From JALOOB01 sp040766655 (lineage in GTDB: Bacteria; Chloroflexota; Anaerolineae; CG2-30-64-16), in contig JAXGQB010000008.1 in NCBI GenBank assembly GCA_040766655.1, forward strand, positions 124,001 through 188,000: a stretch of DNA of 64,000 nt. Reading direction: 5' to 3'. Positions 33,727 through 42,176 of the stretch are shown here, piece by piece; position 1 is the first letter of the stretch, and every line of letters starts with the position of its first letter. The notes beneath the pieces are model-generated. The model saw nothing but the letters and a program-made list of their open reading frames with translations, searched no databases and was not told where the DNA came from. The translations under genes and the position numbers were made by a program.

Positions 33727-34981
33727 TAGGGCAATTGCATCTTAATTGCCCTGGCCGAAGAGCACTTTGAGCAGGTACGGCTCATCCCAGCCGGCTTTGA
33801 GGCGCTTGGCCTTGATGCCGGCCTTGACACTCTTTTCCTGTTTAAGCAGGTTGAGGGCAATGTGCCGCAGGACAGCAAAGTTAGCTGGGCCGTTGTCCTT
33901 GCGGACCCGCTGGTGATCTTCATTGAAGCCGATATCCAGCACCCAGTGCAGCGAGTTTTCGATGCCCCAATGGCTGCGGACTGCGGTTAGCATACGCCGG
34001 GCATCGCCGTCGAGGCTGGAGATGAAGTAGCGGGCTTCGATGGTGGTGGCACCGTTCACGCGGCGCTCGGCGACGACCTTGACAATCGTGCGCAAGTTGC
34101 GCCAACCGGCGCGGTTGCGCAGGTAATTGACCAAAGCGGCATCGGCGATGGTCCAGCACTGCCGGATTTCCAGGCGACCATGCCCCTTGTCGGTGGTCTT
34201 GTGGTAATCATGCGGCACATCCTTGAAGTTCACTTCCTGGGCGGCCGCAAACAGCCCGGTGATGTCCTGGTAGAGATGGCCCTGGTTCTCTTTGACCGCC
34301 AGCACGTAGTCCGCGTCCCGGTCGACAATCGCCTGGGCGATCTCTGTTTGGCAGCCAATCGCGTCGATGGTCACGATACAGCCGGCAATTTCCAGCACCT
34401 GTAGCAGCTTGGGGATCGCCGTGATCTCATTCGATTTGTCGTCAACCTTGACCTGACCCAGGACCAGGTGATTGGCCGTGGCCCAGGCGCTGACCATGTC
34501 AATGCCCGCCTTGCCGAGCAGCCGGTTGCAGGAGCCGCGTAGCACCTTACCATCAATCGCAATGACCTGGCCACGTGTGACCTCGCTCACGGCCTGCATC
34601 CATGCCAGAAAGCACTGCTGGAACTGCTCGGCATTCAGCCGGGCAAACACCCGCCCAAACGTGTCGTGCGAAGGGATGCCGTTGGGCAATTCAAGGAACG
34701 TTTTCAGCCACGCCAGTTTCGCGTTCCCGAACAGCTCCACCTCGACCCAATCATCGGCGCCACAGATGATGGCGCAGATCGCAATGATGATGATGTCGAG
34801 CAGTTGATGTAGTTTCGTCCGGTCAATCCGGGGATCTTCCAGACTCGCAAAGTGATCGCTGATCCAAGCGGTAGGCTCGTCGTTCATGGCTAACCTCCTG
34901 ACAACGCAAGGATAACCTCATTTAGCCTGCCGCGTCTACCATCTGACGATTGTACGACATTTATTAGATGCGTACGCCCTG
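33727..34981 (-). mobile_element. ISAs1-family insertion sequence, intact
   Basis: A 1255-bp element. The left end TAGGGCAATTGCATCT and the inverted right end CAGGGCGTACGCATCT match at 11 of 16 positions, and both are flanked by the direct repeat CTGCGGGCGC (33717-33726 and 34982-34991), a 10-bp target duplication. It carries one full-length transposase. The left end also contains an internal hairpin, AGGGCAATT and AATTGCCCT. Exact duplication and an intact gene suggest a fairly recent insertion. Confidence 0.9.
33742..34887 (-). CDS. ISAs1-family DDE transposase
   Basis: A 381-residue transposase (H-repeat/ISAs1 type). The N-terminal FASLEDPRIDRTKLHQLLDI leads a domain with ADDWVEVELFG and NGIPSHDTFGRVFA. 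The DDE catalytic set is visible as VIAIDGKVLRGS, CIVTIDAIGCQTEIA and HWGIENSLHWVLDIGFNEDH. It is full length, with no frameshift. GAGGTTAGCC lies before the ATG. Its GC content is visibly lower than that of the neighbours, which fits acquisition by transfer. Confidence 0.95.
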   Translation of the reverse strand: MNDEPTAWISDHFASLEDPRIDRTKLHQLLDIIIIAICAIICGADDWVEVELFGNAKLAWLKTFLELPNGIPSHDTFGRVFARLNAEQFQQCFLAWMQAVSEVTRGQVIAIDGKVLRGSCNRLLGKAGIDMVSAWATANHLVLGQVKVDDKSNEITAIPKLLQVLEIAGCIVTIDAIGCQTEIAQAIVDRDADYVLAVKENQGHLYQDITGLFAAAQEVNFKDVPHDYHKTTDKGHGRLEIRQCWTIADAALVNYLRNRAGWRNLRTIVKVVAERRVNGATTIEARYFISSLDGDARRMLTAVRSHWGIENSLHWVLDIGFNEDHQRVRKDNGPANFAVLRHIALNLLKQEKSVKAGIKAKRLKAGWDEPYLLKVLFGQGN

Positions 34982-35048
34982 CTGCGGGCGCTGCGGTGAC
35001 TTCACTTTTCAGGCCGCAGATGGTACCCTACGGGGCAGGAGAGTGCGA

Positions 35049-35909
35049 ATGAACGACGAATTGGTGGGGGCGGAGCAGGCGGAGATCGACCGCATCATCC
35101 TGGCGGCCCTGGCCGAGGACATCGGCTACGGCGACGTGACCACGGACAACACGATCGCGGCGGACAGCGTCCTGCGGGGCGAGTTTCTGGCCAAGGCCGG
35201 GGGCGTGGTGGCCGGCGTCGCGGTGGCGCGGCGCACGTTCGAGCTGCTTGGCGGACGCGTCGAGTGGCAGGTGCTGATCGACGACGGGCAGGGCGTCGCC
35301 CCGCGCGAGATCATCGCACGAGTGGTGGGGCCGGGACGGGTGCTGCTGACCGGCGAACGGGTCGCGCTCAACTTCATGCAGCGCATGTCGGGCATCGCGA
35401 CGGCCACGCGGCATTACGTGGACGCGGTGAGGGGCACGCGCGCGGCCATCCTGGACACGCGCAAGACCGTGCCAGGGCTGCGCCTTTTCGACAAGTGGGC
35501 CGTGCGGCTGGGGGGCGGGCAGAACCATCGCATCGGGCTCTACGACATGGCGCTCATCAAGGATAACCACATCGCCGCGGTCGGATCGATCACCGAGGCA
35601 GTGCGCCGGGTGTGCTCCGGCGACGCACGCGGGGTGCCCATCGAGGTGGAGGTGACCACCCTCGGGCAGCTGGCGGAGGCCCTCGCGCTGCCGATCGACC
35701 GCATCCTGCTCGACAACATGTCGACCGAGACCATGGCCGAGGCCGTGCGCATGGCCGCGGGGCGCATCCCGCTCGAGGCGTCGGGCGGCGTCAACCTGCA
35801 GACCGTCGCCGCGATCGCGCAGACCGGCGTGGACTTCATCTCCGTCGGCGCGCTGACGCATTCGGTCATCGCGATGGATGTGAGCCTCGAATTGAAAATT
35901 GCAGATTGA
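35049..35909 (+). CDS. nadC: Nicotinate-nucleotide pyrophosphorylase (quinolinate phosphoribosyltransferase)
   Basis: A 286-residue NadC that converts quinolinate and PRPP to nicotinate mononucleotide. LAEDIGYGDVTTDN, ERVALNFMQRMSGIATATRHYVD, LDTRKTVPGLR, GGGQNHRIGLYDMALIKDNH and VEVEVTTLGQ are all typical. The ATG with AGGAGA upstream is preferred to a longer frame that runs into the IS flank. Only about 57 bp lie between the IS duplication and the start, so the insertion may have cut or changed its promoter. The last codons (LKIAD and stop) come from a repeat tract. Confidence 0.95.
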   Translation: MNDELVGAEQAEIDRIILAALAEDIGYGDVTTDNTIAADSVLRGEFLAKAGGVVAGVAVARRTFELLGGRVEWQVLIDDGQGVAPREIIARVVGPGRVLLTGERVALNFMQRMSGIATATRHYVDAVRGTRAAILDTRKTVPGLRLFDKWAVRLGGGQNHRIGLYDMALIKDNHIAAVGSITEAVRRVCSGDARGVPIEVEVTTLGQLAEALALPIDRILLDNMSTETMAEAVRMAAGRIPLEASGGVNLQTVAAIAQTGVDFISVGALTHSVIAMDVSLELKIAD

Positions 35910-35997
35910 AAATTGCAGATTACGGGTTGAAGGTTGCAGGTTGCAGGTTACGGGCCGAAGTCGACCTTCAACCTTCAACCTTGTGACCTTCAACCGT
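35891..35997. repeat. GAAAATTGCAGATT / GGTTGCA repeat tract between nadC and nadA
   Basis: ATTGAAAATTGCAG is repeated twice, followed by GGTTGAAGGTTGCAGGTTGC units and, on the other side, complementary CCTTCAACCTTCAACC units. The two halves can form a long hairpin. The tract covers the nadC stop. It resembles the tkt-tal tract at 204-267. Confidence 0.65.
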
Positions 35998-36012
35998 CAA
36001 TCGGGAGGTGTC

Positions 36013-37086
36013 ATGACTACGTTGCAGCCCATCGACCGGACAGGGATGTCGGTCGATGACCATTATCGGGAACTAAAGGCGCGAATCGGGGAGTACACGC
36101 CGGATTTCGAGTTGCGTATCAAGGCGGAGCTGGCGCACGAGATCAACCAGCTGAAGCTCGAGCGGAATGCCGTGATCCTTGGGCATAACTACATGGAACC
36201 CGCTCTGTTCCATTCCGTGCCTGACTTCGTCGGCGACTCGCTGGACCTGTCCCGCAAGGCCGCAGCGACCGACCGGGACGTCATCGTCTTTTGCGGCGTC
36301 CGTTTCATGGCCGAGACGGCCAAGATCCTGAACCCGACCAAGACGGTGTTGATTCCGTCGCTTAAGGCCGGTTGTTCGTTGGCTGCCAGCATCACGGCGG
36401 AGGACGTCCGGAAGCTCAAGGCACGCTTCCCCGGCATGCCGGTGGTAACCTACGTCAACACGTACGCGGACGTCAAGGCGGAGAGCGACGTCTGCTGCAC
36501 CTCGGGCAACGCGGTTGCCGTGGCGAAGTCGCTGGGCGCAGACACGTTCATCTTTCTACCGGACGAGTACCTGGCGCGAAACGTGGCGCGCGAGGCGGGC
36601 AAGCGCATCATCATCGCGCGTCGGGGGCCTGACGGGGAGCTGGACGTGGATGCCAGTGAGCCCTACGACATGGTGGGGTGGGGCGGCCGGTGCGAGGTGC
36701 ACGAGCAGTTCAGCGTGAGGGATATAGAGGCGGTGCGCACCCAGTTCCCCGACGTTGTGATCCTGTCGCACCCCGAGTGCAGCCCCGAGGTGGTTGCTGC
36801 GTCCGACTTCTCGGGCAGCACCAACGCCATGATCCGCTACGTGGAGCAGACGGAGGCACCGCGCTACCTGCTCCTGACCGAGTGTTCGATGGGCGAAAAC
36901 GTGGCGGCCGCCAATCCCGACAAGGAGATGCTGCGCCTCTGCAGCGTGCGGTGCCCGCACATGAACCAGATCACGCTCGAGATGACCCGCGATGCGCTCG
37001 TGCACATGCAGTACGTCACCGAGGTGCCTGAGGAGATTCGCGTCCGCGCGTACCGGGCGGTGCGCCGGATGCTTGATATCGGTTAG
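36013..37086 (+). CDS. nadA: Quinolinate synthase
   Basis: A 357-residue NadA, the [4Fe-4S] enzyme that condenses iminoaspartate with dihydroxyacetone phosphate. LGHNYMEPALFHSVPDFVGDSLDLS, LKAGCSLA, HPECSPEV and LCSVRCPHMNQ contain the candidate cluster cysteines. GGGAGGTG precedes the ATG. It follows nadC after the repeat tract; nadB, which makes its substrate, is 17 kb away at 54173. Length and motifs are normal. Confidence 0.95.
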   Translation: MTTLQPIDRTGMSVDDHYRELKARIGEYTPDFELRIKAELAHEINQLKLERNAVILGHNYMEPALFHSVPDFVGDSLDLSRKAAATDRDVIVFCGVRFMAETAKILNPTKTVLIPSLKAGCSLAASITAEDVRKLKARFPGMPVVTYVNTYADVKAESDVCCTSGNAVAVAKSLGADTFIFLPDEYLARNVAREAGKRIIIARRGPDGELDVDASEPYDMVGWGGRCEVHEQFSVRDIEAVRTQFPDVVILSHPECSPEVVAASDFSGSTNAMIRYVEQTEAPRYLLLTECSMGENVAAANPDKEMLRLCSVRCPHMNQITLEMTRDALVHMQYVTEVPEEIRVRAYRAVRRMLDIG

Positions 37087-37199
37087 TGTTGCCCCCGCTC
37101 CCGTACGGCGGGCTTGCCATCGCATGGTTGGCCGTGCGGGAGCACATCCCCGGCACATTAAAAGATCGCCTTGTTCTGCACTATCCTCGCTATGCCCCC

Positions 37200-37227
37200 T
37201 TGACAATACCCTAACCGGTTATATAAT
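37200..37227 (+). promoter_or_regulatory. Promoter with internal TAACCGGTTA palindrome before the GntR gene
   Basis: TTGACA (37200-37205) and TATAAT (37222-37227) are 16 bp apart. The perfect palindrome TAACCGGTTA (37212-37221) fills the spacer and is a natural operator for the regulator or its autoregulation. Confidence 0.75.
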
Positions 37228-37323
37228 GTCTAATGTTATACCATTGATCCAGGGCACCCGCCGCGACGATGCATGGCGGTCAGACCGGACGCCGCACCGC
37301 CGCTACCGACGAAAGCTTACCCC

Positions 37324-38076
37324 ATGATTGCTCGCCGCATGAGCCGGTCGGAAGAGGTCGAACGCGCGCTGCTCGATCGGCTCCAATCGCTGGCCGATCC
37401 AGATGGCCGCCTGCCGACCGAGTCCGAAATTGCTGCAATGTTCGGCGTGAGCCGCGGCACGGTGCGAAGCGCGGTCGGCGCGCTGGCCACGCGCGGTCTG
37501 CTGGTGCGGCGCCAGGGCATGGGCACTTTCCTCAACCGCCGCGCGTTTCTCCGCAATCCCATCGACGAGGCAATTGATTTCTGCGAGGTGATTGCGCGCA
37601 ACGGCCGGACGCCGGGCCGGCGGTTCATCCGCGCGGCGATCGAGGCGCCGGATCCGGAGGTGGCGGCGGCGCTGGGGACTGGCGATGCCGAGGCGCTGGT
37701 ACGCCACACGATCTTCACGGCCGACGACAGTCCGGCCATTTACTGCATCAACACGCTGCCGCTCTCGGTGGTTCCCCGGCCGCTGGCCGAGCAGATCGTC
37801 GAGGCCCCGCAGCTTTCCGAGCCGTTGTACGAGTTTCTGGAACAGGAATGTGGCCAGCGCGTGGCCTACCATGCGGCCAGCCTGTGGCCTGCCCTGACGC
37901 GCGATTGCAGCCTGCTGGAACCGATCGGCCATGCCCTCTCGCCGGTGCTGGTGATTGATGAGGTCGGCTTCAACGGCAGCGCGGAACCTGTGCTGCACTC
38001 GCGGGAGGTATACCCGGATGCACTCATGCGCTTCGAGCTGATCCGTCGCCGAGGCCGGTCCGTTGACTGTGTCTGA
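37324..38076 (+). CDS. GntR/HutC-family regulator with UTRA domain
   Basis: About 250 residues. An N-terminal winged helix (RLPTESEIAAMFGVSRGTVRSAVGALATRGLLVRRQGMGTF) is followed by a UTRA ligand-binding domain with RRFIRAAIEAPDPEVAAALG and a C-terminal SREVYPDALMRFELIRRR. Such proteins sense small metabolites and repress the adjacent genes. An in-frame ATG at 37273 would add 17 residues; neither start has a clear ribosome site. It opens the cluster that leads to the methyltransferases, so it is the likely regulator of that operon. Confidence 0.85.
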   Translation: MIARRMSRSEEVERALLDRLQSLADPDGRLPTESEIAAMFGVSRGTVRSAVGALATRGLLVRRQGMGTFLNRRAFLRNPIDEAIDFCEVIARNGRTPGRRFIRAAIEAPDPEVAAALGTGDAEALVRHTIFTADDSPAIYCINTLPLSVVPRPLAEQIVEAPQLSEPLYEFLEQECGQRVAYHAASLWPALTRDCSLLEPIGHALSPVLVIDEVGFNGSAEPVLHSREVYPDALMRFELIRRRGRSVDCV

Positions 38077-39286
38077 GGTGGCTGCCAGCGCTGCGGAGGC
38101 GTCAGCCCGGCGCGAGGAAGCCGCGCTGCTCGCGCGCATCCTGCCCGTCCGGCTGCTCATCAATGCGCAGTTCAGGATCGTCTATCCCTTCCTGCCCGCG
38201 ATCGGGCGGGGCTTGGGCGTGCCGCTGGAGACCGCTGCGCTGCTGGTCGCGTTTCGCGCCGCGTTCGGCGCGGTAAGCCCGCTCTTCGGGTACCTGGCCG
38301 ACCGTTTCGGCCGCAAACGGATGATGGTGGCCGGCGCGCTGGCGCTGATGGCCGGCGCGGGCGTAGTGGCGATTGCGCCGGGCTTCGGGCTCGTGCTGGT
38401 CGGCTTTGGCCTGCTGGGCATCGCACAATCCGCCTATGACCCGGCGATGCAGGCGCACGTGAGCGACATCGTGCCGCATGACCGGCGCGCCAGGGCGCTG
38501 GGCATCGTGGAGCTGTCCTGGGCGGGCTCGTGGCTCATCGGCGTGCCTGCGACGGGCTTCCTGATGGCGCGCTTTGGCTGGCAGTCGCCCTTCGCAGTGA
38601 TCGCGGTGCTGGCCGTGTTCTGCGTGTGGCTTACGCTGCGGGTGCGGGCGGCGGCGCCGGGCCTTCCGGCGGCGCGGACGGTGTATGCGCCGGGCGAGGG
38701 GCAGGCGCGCGTCTCTGCCCTGCCGCGGCCGGTAATATGCGCGCTGGGGGCCAGCGCACTGATCCTCTTTGCAAACGAGACGCTCTTCATCGTCTACGGT
38801 GCGCTCATGGAGGATCGCTTCGGCCTCACGCTCGGCGTCCTAGGCGCAGCCTCCATCGTGGTCAGCGTGGCGGAGCTGGTGGGCGCTACCACGGTCGTCA
38901 CGCTGGTCGATCGCATCGGCAAACGCCGCGCGCTCATCGGCGGCCTGCTGGTCAACGCGGCGTTCTTTGCGCTATTGCCCGTCATGGGCGCTTCGCTGCC
39001 TCTGGCGCTGGCCGGGCTGGCTGCAGTGGCCCTGACGTCGGAGTTTTCGATCGTGACCTCCATCCCGCTGCTCTCCGGCCTGGCCGACAGGTCGCGCGGG
39101 CTGGTCATGGCGGTCCGGACTGCCCTGATGTGGGGCATGGTGATTGTCGCGTCGTTCCTCGCGCCGCGCCTCTGGCAGTCCTACGGCCTGCCTGCGGTGG
39201 CTGCGACGTCGGCTGCAGCGATTCTGTCAGCCGCGCTGCTGGTCTGGCGCGGCGTCCAAGCGGATACACTTCAACCTGGTCGTTAG
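38063..39286 (+). CDS. MFS transporter
   Basis: A roughly 407-residue protein with about twelve hydrophobic segments. FGYLADRFGRKRMMVAGAL after helix 2 is the MFS loop motif, and DRIGKRRALIGGLLV is its second-half copy. The N-terminal 25 residues are Ala/Glu-rich and cytoplasmic. TTG at 38063 or GTG at 38069 may start it; both overlap the GntR stop. The next gene, a methyltransferase, begins about 31 bp later, so import or export of the same substrate is plausible. Confidence 0.85.
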   Translation: MTVSEVAASAAEASARREEAALLARILPVRLLINAQFRIVYPFLPAIGRGLGVPLETAALLVAFRAAFGAVSPLFGYLADRFGRKRMMVAGALALMAGAGVVAIAPGFGLVLVGFGLLGIAQSAYDPAMQAHVSDIVPHDRRARALGIVELSWAGSWLIGVPATGFLMARFGWQSPFAVIAVLAVFCVWLTLRVRAAAPGLPAARTVYAPGEGQARVSALPRPVICALGASALILFANETLFIVYGALMEDRFGLTLGVLGAASIVVSVAELVGATTVVTLVDRIGKRRALIGGLLVNAAFFALLPVMGASLPLALAGLAAVALTSEFSIVTSIPLLSGLADRSRGLVMAVRTALMWGMVIVASFLAPRLWQSYGLPAVAATSAAAILSAALLVWRGVQADTLQPGR

Positions 39287-39317
39287 CATCACGTTACACC
39301 CAAAGGAGGAGCTGTTC

Positions 39318-40688
39318 ATGCGCAGCAACTGGTTATCGGAGATCGTCAAGCGCGCACAATCCGGACCGTACATGAAGGAGGGGGACTTCGATCTGAAGCT
39401 CACCCGCCGCATCAAGGAATTGGTCCGCGAGAAGGGCATCAAGTACGATGCCACGAACCTGTGCCCTACGGACGACGACATGGCAGACCGCGTCTGGGAC
39501 GCGGGCCTGCAGTTGTTCGTCGAGATGGGCGCCTACTGCCAGTCCACCGAGCGCTGCATCAAGTTCACGCGCGACGAGGTCCTGGAGATCCTGGGGCTCG
39601 AGCCGGGCGCAGTGATGCTGGGCACGGGCAAGGACGCGGTGGTCATGCGCCATCGTGGGGTCGAGGACCCGCAGCGTGCAATCATGCACTCCGGTCCGAC
39701 CGGGCTGCCGAGCACCGAGAAGTACCATCCGCTCATCCTGCTGTCGTGCGCGCAGGAGCCGCTGGTCGATTGCCTCGGCGCGGGCTCCGTGTCCACCTAC
39801 TTCGGGGAGCAGATCCTGCCCGGCACCCCGCTGGAAATCTTTGGCGCACGCCGTGATGCCAGCGTGGCCCGCGAGGCCGTGCGCATGGCGGGACGGCCCG
39901 GCATGCACATCAACGACGTGGCGGTGCCGCTCACGTGCGCTGGCAAGATGGCCGCCTGCGATCCCCAGGCAGGGCTCCGGCCGTCCGACGCGTTCCTGGT
40001 GTCGCAGATGGTCGAGTTGAAGACCGACTTCGACCAGCTCTCGCGCGTCGCGTACCTGAAGAACGTCGACATGGTGACCGTGGACCTGATGACGCCCCTG
40101 ATCGGCGGCGTCGGCGGCGCGGCGGCGGGAACGGCAATCGTGTCGGTGGCGGATCACCTGCTCGGCGCGGTGCTCTACGACGCGGACTACCACATGTTCT
40201 CGCTGACGCACCTGCACTACGTCAACAACACCGATCCGCTCGGCCTGTGGGTCGAGTCGATGGTGGGCCAGGCCCTGGCGCGCAACAGCAAGATGGTGGC
40301 CCTGAACGACATCTATGTCGTCTCCGGCCCGGGCACGAAGGAACTGCTCTACGAGTGTGCGGCAGGCGCGGTGGTGACCACCGTGTGCGGCTTCAACATG
40401 CAGGGCGCGGGCACCACCGGCGGCTTCTTCCCGGATCGTGTGACCGGGCTCGAGGCGCGGTTCATCGCCGAGGTGTCGCGTGCATCGCTGAACCTCAAGC
40501 GCGCGGACGCCGCGCAGCTGGTCCAGGAGATCCTGCCCCGCTACCAGGCGACGATCACCAACCCGAACCGCGGCCGCCCGTTCAACGAGGTGTACAACAC
40601 CGAGACGGTACAGCCCACCACCGAGTGGCTGGACATGTACTACGAAGTCAAGGAAGATCTGCGCCGCATCGGCCTGAAGCTGGCGTGA
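39318..40688 (+). CDS. MtmB-family corrinoid methyltransferase lacking pyrrolysine (1)
   Basis: A 456-residue homologue of monomethylamine methyltransferase MtmB (about 458 in methanogens). CPTDDDMADRVWDAGLQLFVEMGAYC, LGTGKDAVVMRHRGVEDP and MAGRPGMHIND are shared with MtmB. In MtmB as I recall it, pyrrolysine follows GRPGMGV; here the aligned residue is Asn in GRPGMHIND, and the gene has no internal amber codon. The enzyme would methylate the corrinoid protein of the next gene from an unidentified N-methyl compound. AAAGGAGGA precedes the ATG. Substrate unknown. Confidence 0.83.
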   Translation: MRSNWLSEIVKRAQSGPYMKEGDFDLKLTRRIKELVREKGIKYDATNLCPTDDDMADRVWDAGLQLFVEMGAYCQSTERCIKFTRDEVLEILGLEPGAVMLGTGKDAVVMRHRGVEDPQRAIMHSGPTGLPSTEKYHPLILLSCAQEPLVDCLGAGSVSTYFGEQILPGTPLEIFGARRDASVAREAVRMAGRPGMHINDVAVPLTCAGKMAACDPQAGLRPSDAFLVSQMVELKTDFDQLSRVAYLKNVDMVTVDLMTPLIGGVGGAAAGTAIVSVADHLLGAVLYDADYHMFSLTHLHYVNNTDPLGLWVESMVGQALARNSKMVALNDIYVVSGPGTKELLYECAAGAVVTTVCGFNMQGAGTTGGFFPDRVTGLEARFIAEVSRASLNLKRADAAQLVQEILPRYQATITNPNRGRPFNEVYNTETVQPTTEWLDMYYEVKEDLRRIGLKLA

Positions 40689-40715
40689 CCGGAAAGAAGG
40701 ACGGAGGAGCAAACT

Positions 40716-41366
40716 ATGAGCATTTCTGAGGAGATCGCCGGCCGCTTGGCGGACGCGCTCATCGACGGAGACGGAGACCTGGCCGAGGAGGTCGCGCTCG
40801 AGGCGCTTAAGGGCGGCGCCGACCCGGTGGCATTGATCAATGACGTCATGATCCCCGCGCTGACGGTGGTCGGAGACCAGTTCCAGAACGGCGAGGTGTT
40901 TCTGCCCGAGCTGATGCTGGCCGGCGACGCCGCGCAGCGCGTATCGCAACACGTCGAGGCTGCGATCGCGAGCCAGGGCAAGGTGACCGAGCCGAAGGGA
41001 ACGGTCGTCATCGGCACCGTCATGGGCGACATCCATGACATCGGCAAGAACATCGTGGTCACGATGTTGAAGGCCCACGGGTTCCGCGTCGTGGACCTCG
41101 GCCGGAACGTTGCGCCGAGCGGCTTCCTGACCGCTGCGCAGGAGAACCGCGCGCAGGTCGTGGCCATGTCTTCGCTGATGACCACCACCCGGCCCATGAT
41201 CGAGAACACGATCAACCTGTTCAGCGAGGTCGGGGCGCGCGACAACTTCAAGATGATCGTCGGCGGCGGCTGCGTCACGGAAGAGTGGGCGTCGACGCTG
41301 GGCGCGGACGGCTATTCGCCTGATGCGGTGGGTGCAGTGGAGCTGTGCAAGAAGTTCTCAGCGTAG
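40716..41366 (+). CDS. Corrinoid protein of a methyltransferase system (1)
   Basis: A 216-residue MtmC/MttC-type methyl carrier. A helical cap domain (about residues 1-88) precedes the B12-binding Rossmann domain with GDIHDIGKN; His107 would be the lower cobalt ligand. IVGGGCVTEEWA sits near the C-terminus. AGGAG precedes the ATG. It follows its methyltransferase by 27 bp and is the likely partner. A hallmark of one-carbon demethylation in acetogens and methanogens. Confidence 0.92.
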   Translation: MSISEEIAGRLADALIDGDGDLAEEVALEALKGGADPVALINDVMIPALTVVGDQFQNGEVFLPELMLAGDAAQRVSQHVEAAIASQGKVTEPKGTVVIGTVMGDIHDIGKNIVVTMLKAHGFRVVDLGRNVAPSGFLTAAQENRAQVVAMSSLMTTTRPMIENTINLFSEVGARDNFKMIVGGGCVTEEWASTLGADGYSPDAVGAVELCKKFSA

Positions 41367-41391
41367 CGCCCATACGCCCTGAATGGGTGTC

Positions 41392-41420
41392 TTGACAATG
41401 TCTATCGGGCCGCATATAGT
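41392..41420 (+). promoter_or_regulatory. Internal sigma70-type promoter before the second corrinoid gene
   Basis: TTGACA (41392-41397) and TATAGT (41415-41420) with a 17-bp spacer. It would let the second corrinoid/methyltransferase pair and downstream genes be expressed separately from the first. Confidence 0.75.
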
Positions 41421-41489
41421 GGACTTCGTTGGGTAGCGCCCCGCTTTCCCTTCGTGCGGCCCCCTTCTCTTCTGTACAGGTGAGTCAAC

Positions 41490-42176
41490 ATGGAGTTACC
41501 AGAATCGTCGTTGGCAGAGATGCAGACCCGCCTCAGAGGCGCCATCGAGGTGCTGGATGAGGCCGGCGCAGTCGACCTGGCGCGCGAGGCGCTGGCGTCC
41601 GGGCTGTCGCCTCTCGAGTTCTTCCAGGGCGTGATCGAGCCGGTCCTCACCGCGATCGGCGACGCCTTCTCGCGCCTCGAGGTCTTTCTGCCGGACCTGA
41701 TGCGCGCGGGCGTGATCGTCAAGGCCATGCAGGGCCAGGTGTTGGAGCCGGCGATCCGCCAGGCGGGCGGCAGCAGCACGACCGAAGGCGCCGTGGTGAT
41801 CGGCACCGCGCAGGGCGACATCCACGACATCGGCAAGAACATGGTCGCCCTGATGCTCCAGGTCAACGGCTTCAGGGTCACCGACCTCGGCACGAACGTG
41901 GCCACGCAGGCCATCCTCGATGCAGCACGCCGCGAGAACGCGGACATCATCGCCCTGTCGTCTCTGTTGACGACCTCGCTGCCCTTCGTCAAGGACGTGC
42001 TCGCACGGCTGGATGCGGCCGGCGAACGGTCGCGGTTCATGGTGGTCGCAGGCGGCGCACCGGTGACCGTGGAGTGGTCGGTGGCCGCAGGGCTTGATGG
42101 CTTCGCCGAGGACGCGGTGGAGGCTGTTGCCATGTGCCGCGGCCTGATGGCGCGGCGCAGGGGGGTGGCGGCATGA
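41490..42176 (+). CDS. Corrinoid protein of a methyltransferase system (2)
   Basis: A 228-residue paralogue of the corrinoid protein at 40716. The helical cap has LEFFQGVIEPVLTAIGDAF, and the cobalamin site is GDIHDIGKN with His112. It overlaps the second MtmB-like gene by four bases (ATGA), which strongly pairs the two. The C-terminus is shorter and Arg-rich. Likely accepts the methyl group from the second methyltransferase. Confidence 0.92.
   Translation: MELPESSLAEMQTRLRGAIEVLDEAGAVDLAREALASGLSPLEFFQGVIEPVLTAIGDAFSRLEVFLPDLMRAGVIVKAMQGQVLEPAIRQAGGSSTTEGAVVIGTAQGDIHDIGKNMVALMLQVNGFRVTDLGTNVATQAILDAARRENADIIALSSLLTTSLPFVKDVLARLDAAGERSRFMVVAGGAPVTVEWSVAAGLDGFAEDAVEAVAMCRGLMARRRGVAA

Noticed and set aside
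39333..41078. Long minus-strand frame across the first methyltransferase
   Set aside because: Pure shadow of the sense genes with no homology pattern and biased residues.
41367..41489. A cobalamin riboswitch before the second corrinoid gene
   Set aside because: The gap is short and shows a promoter but no B12-box or long conserved fold that I can recognise.
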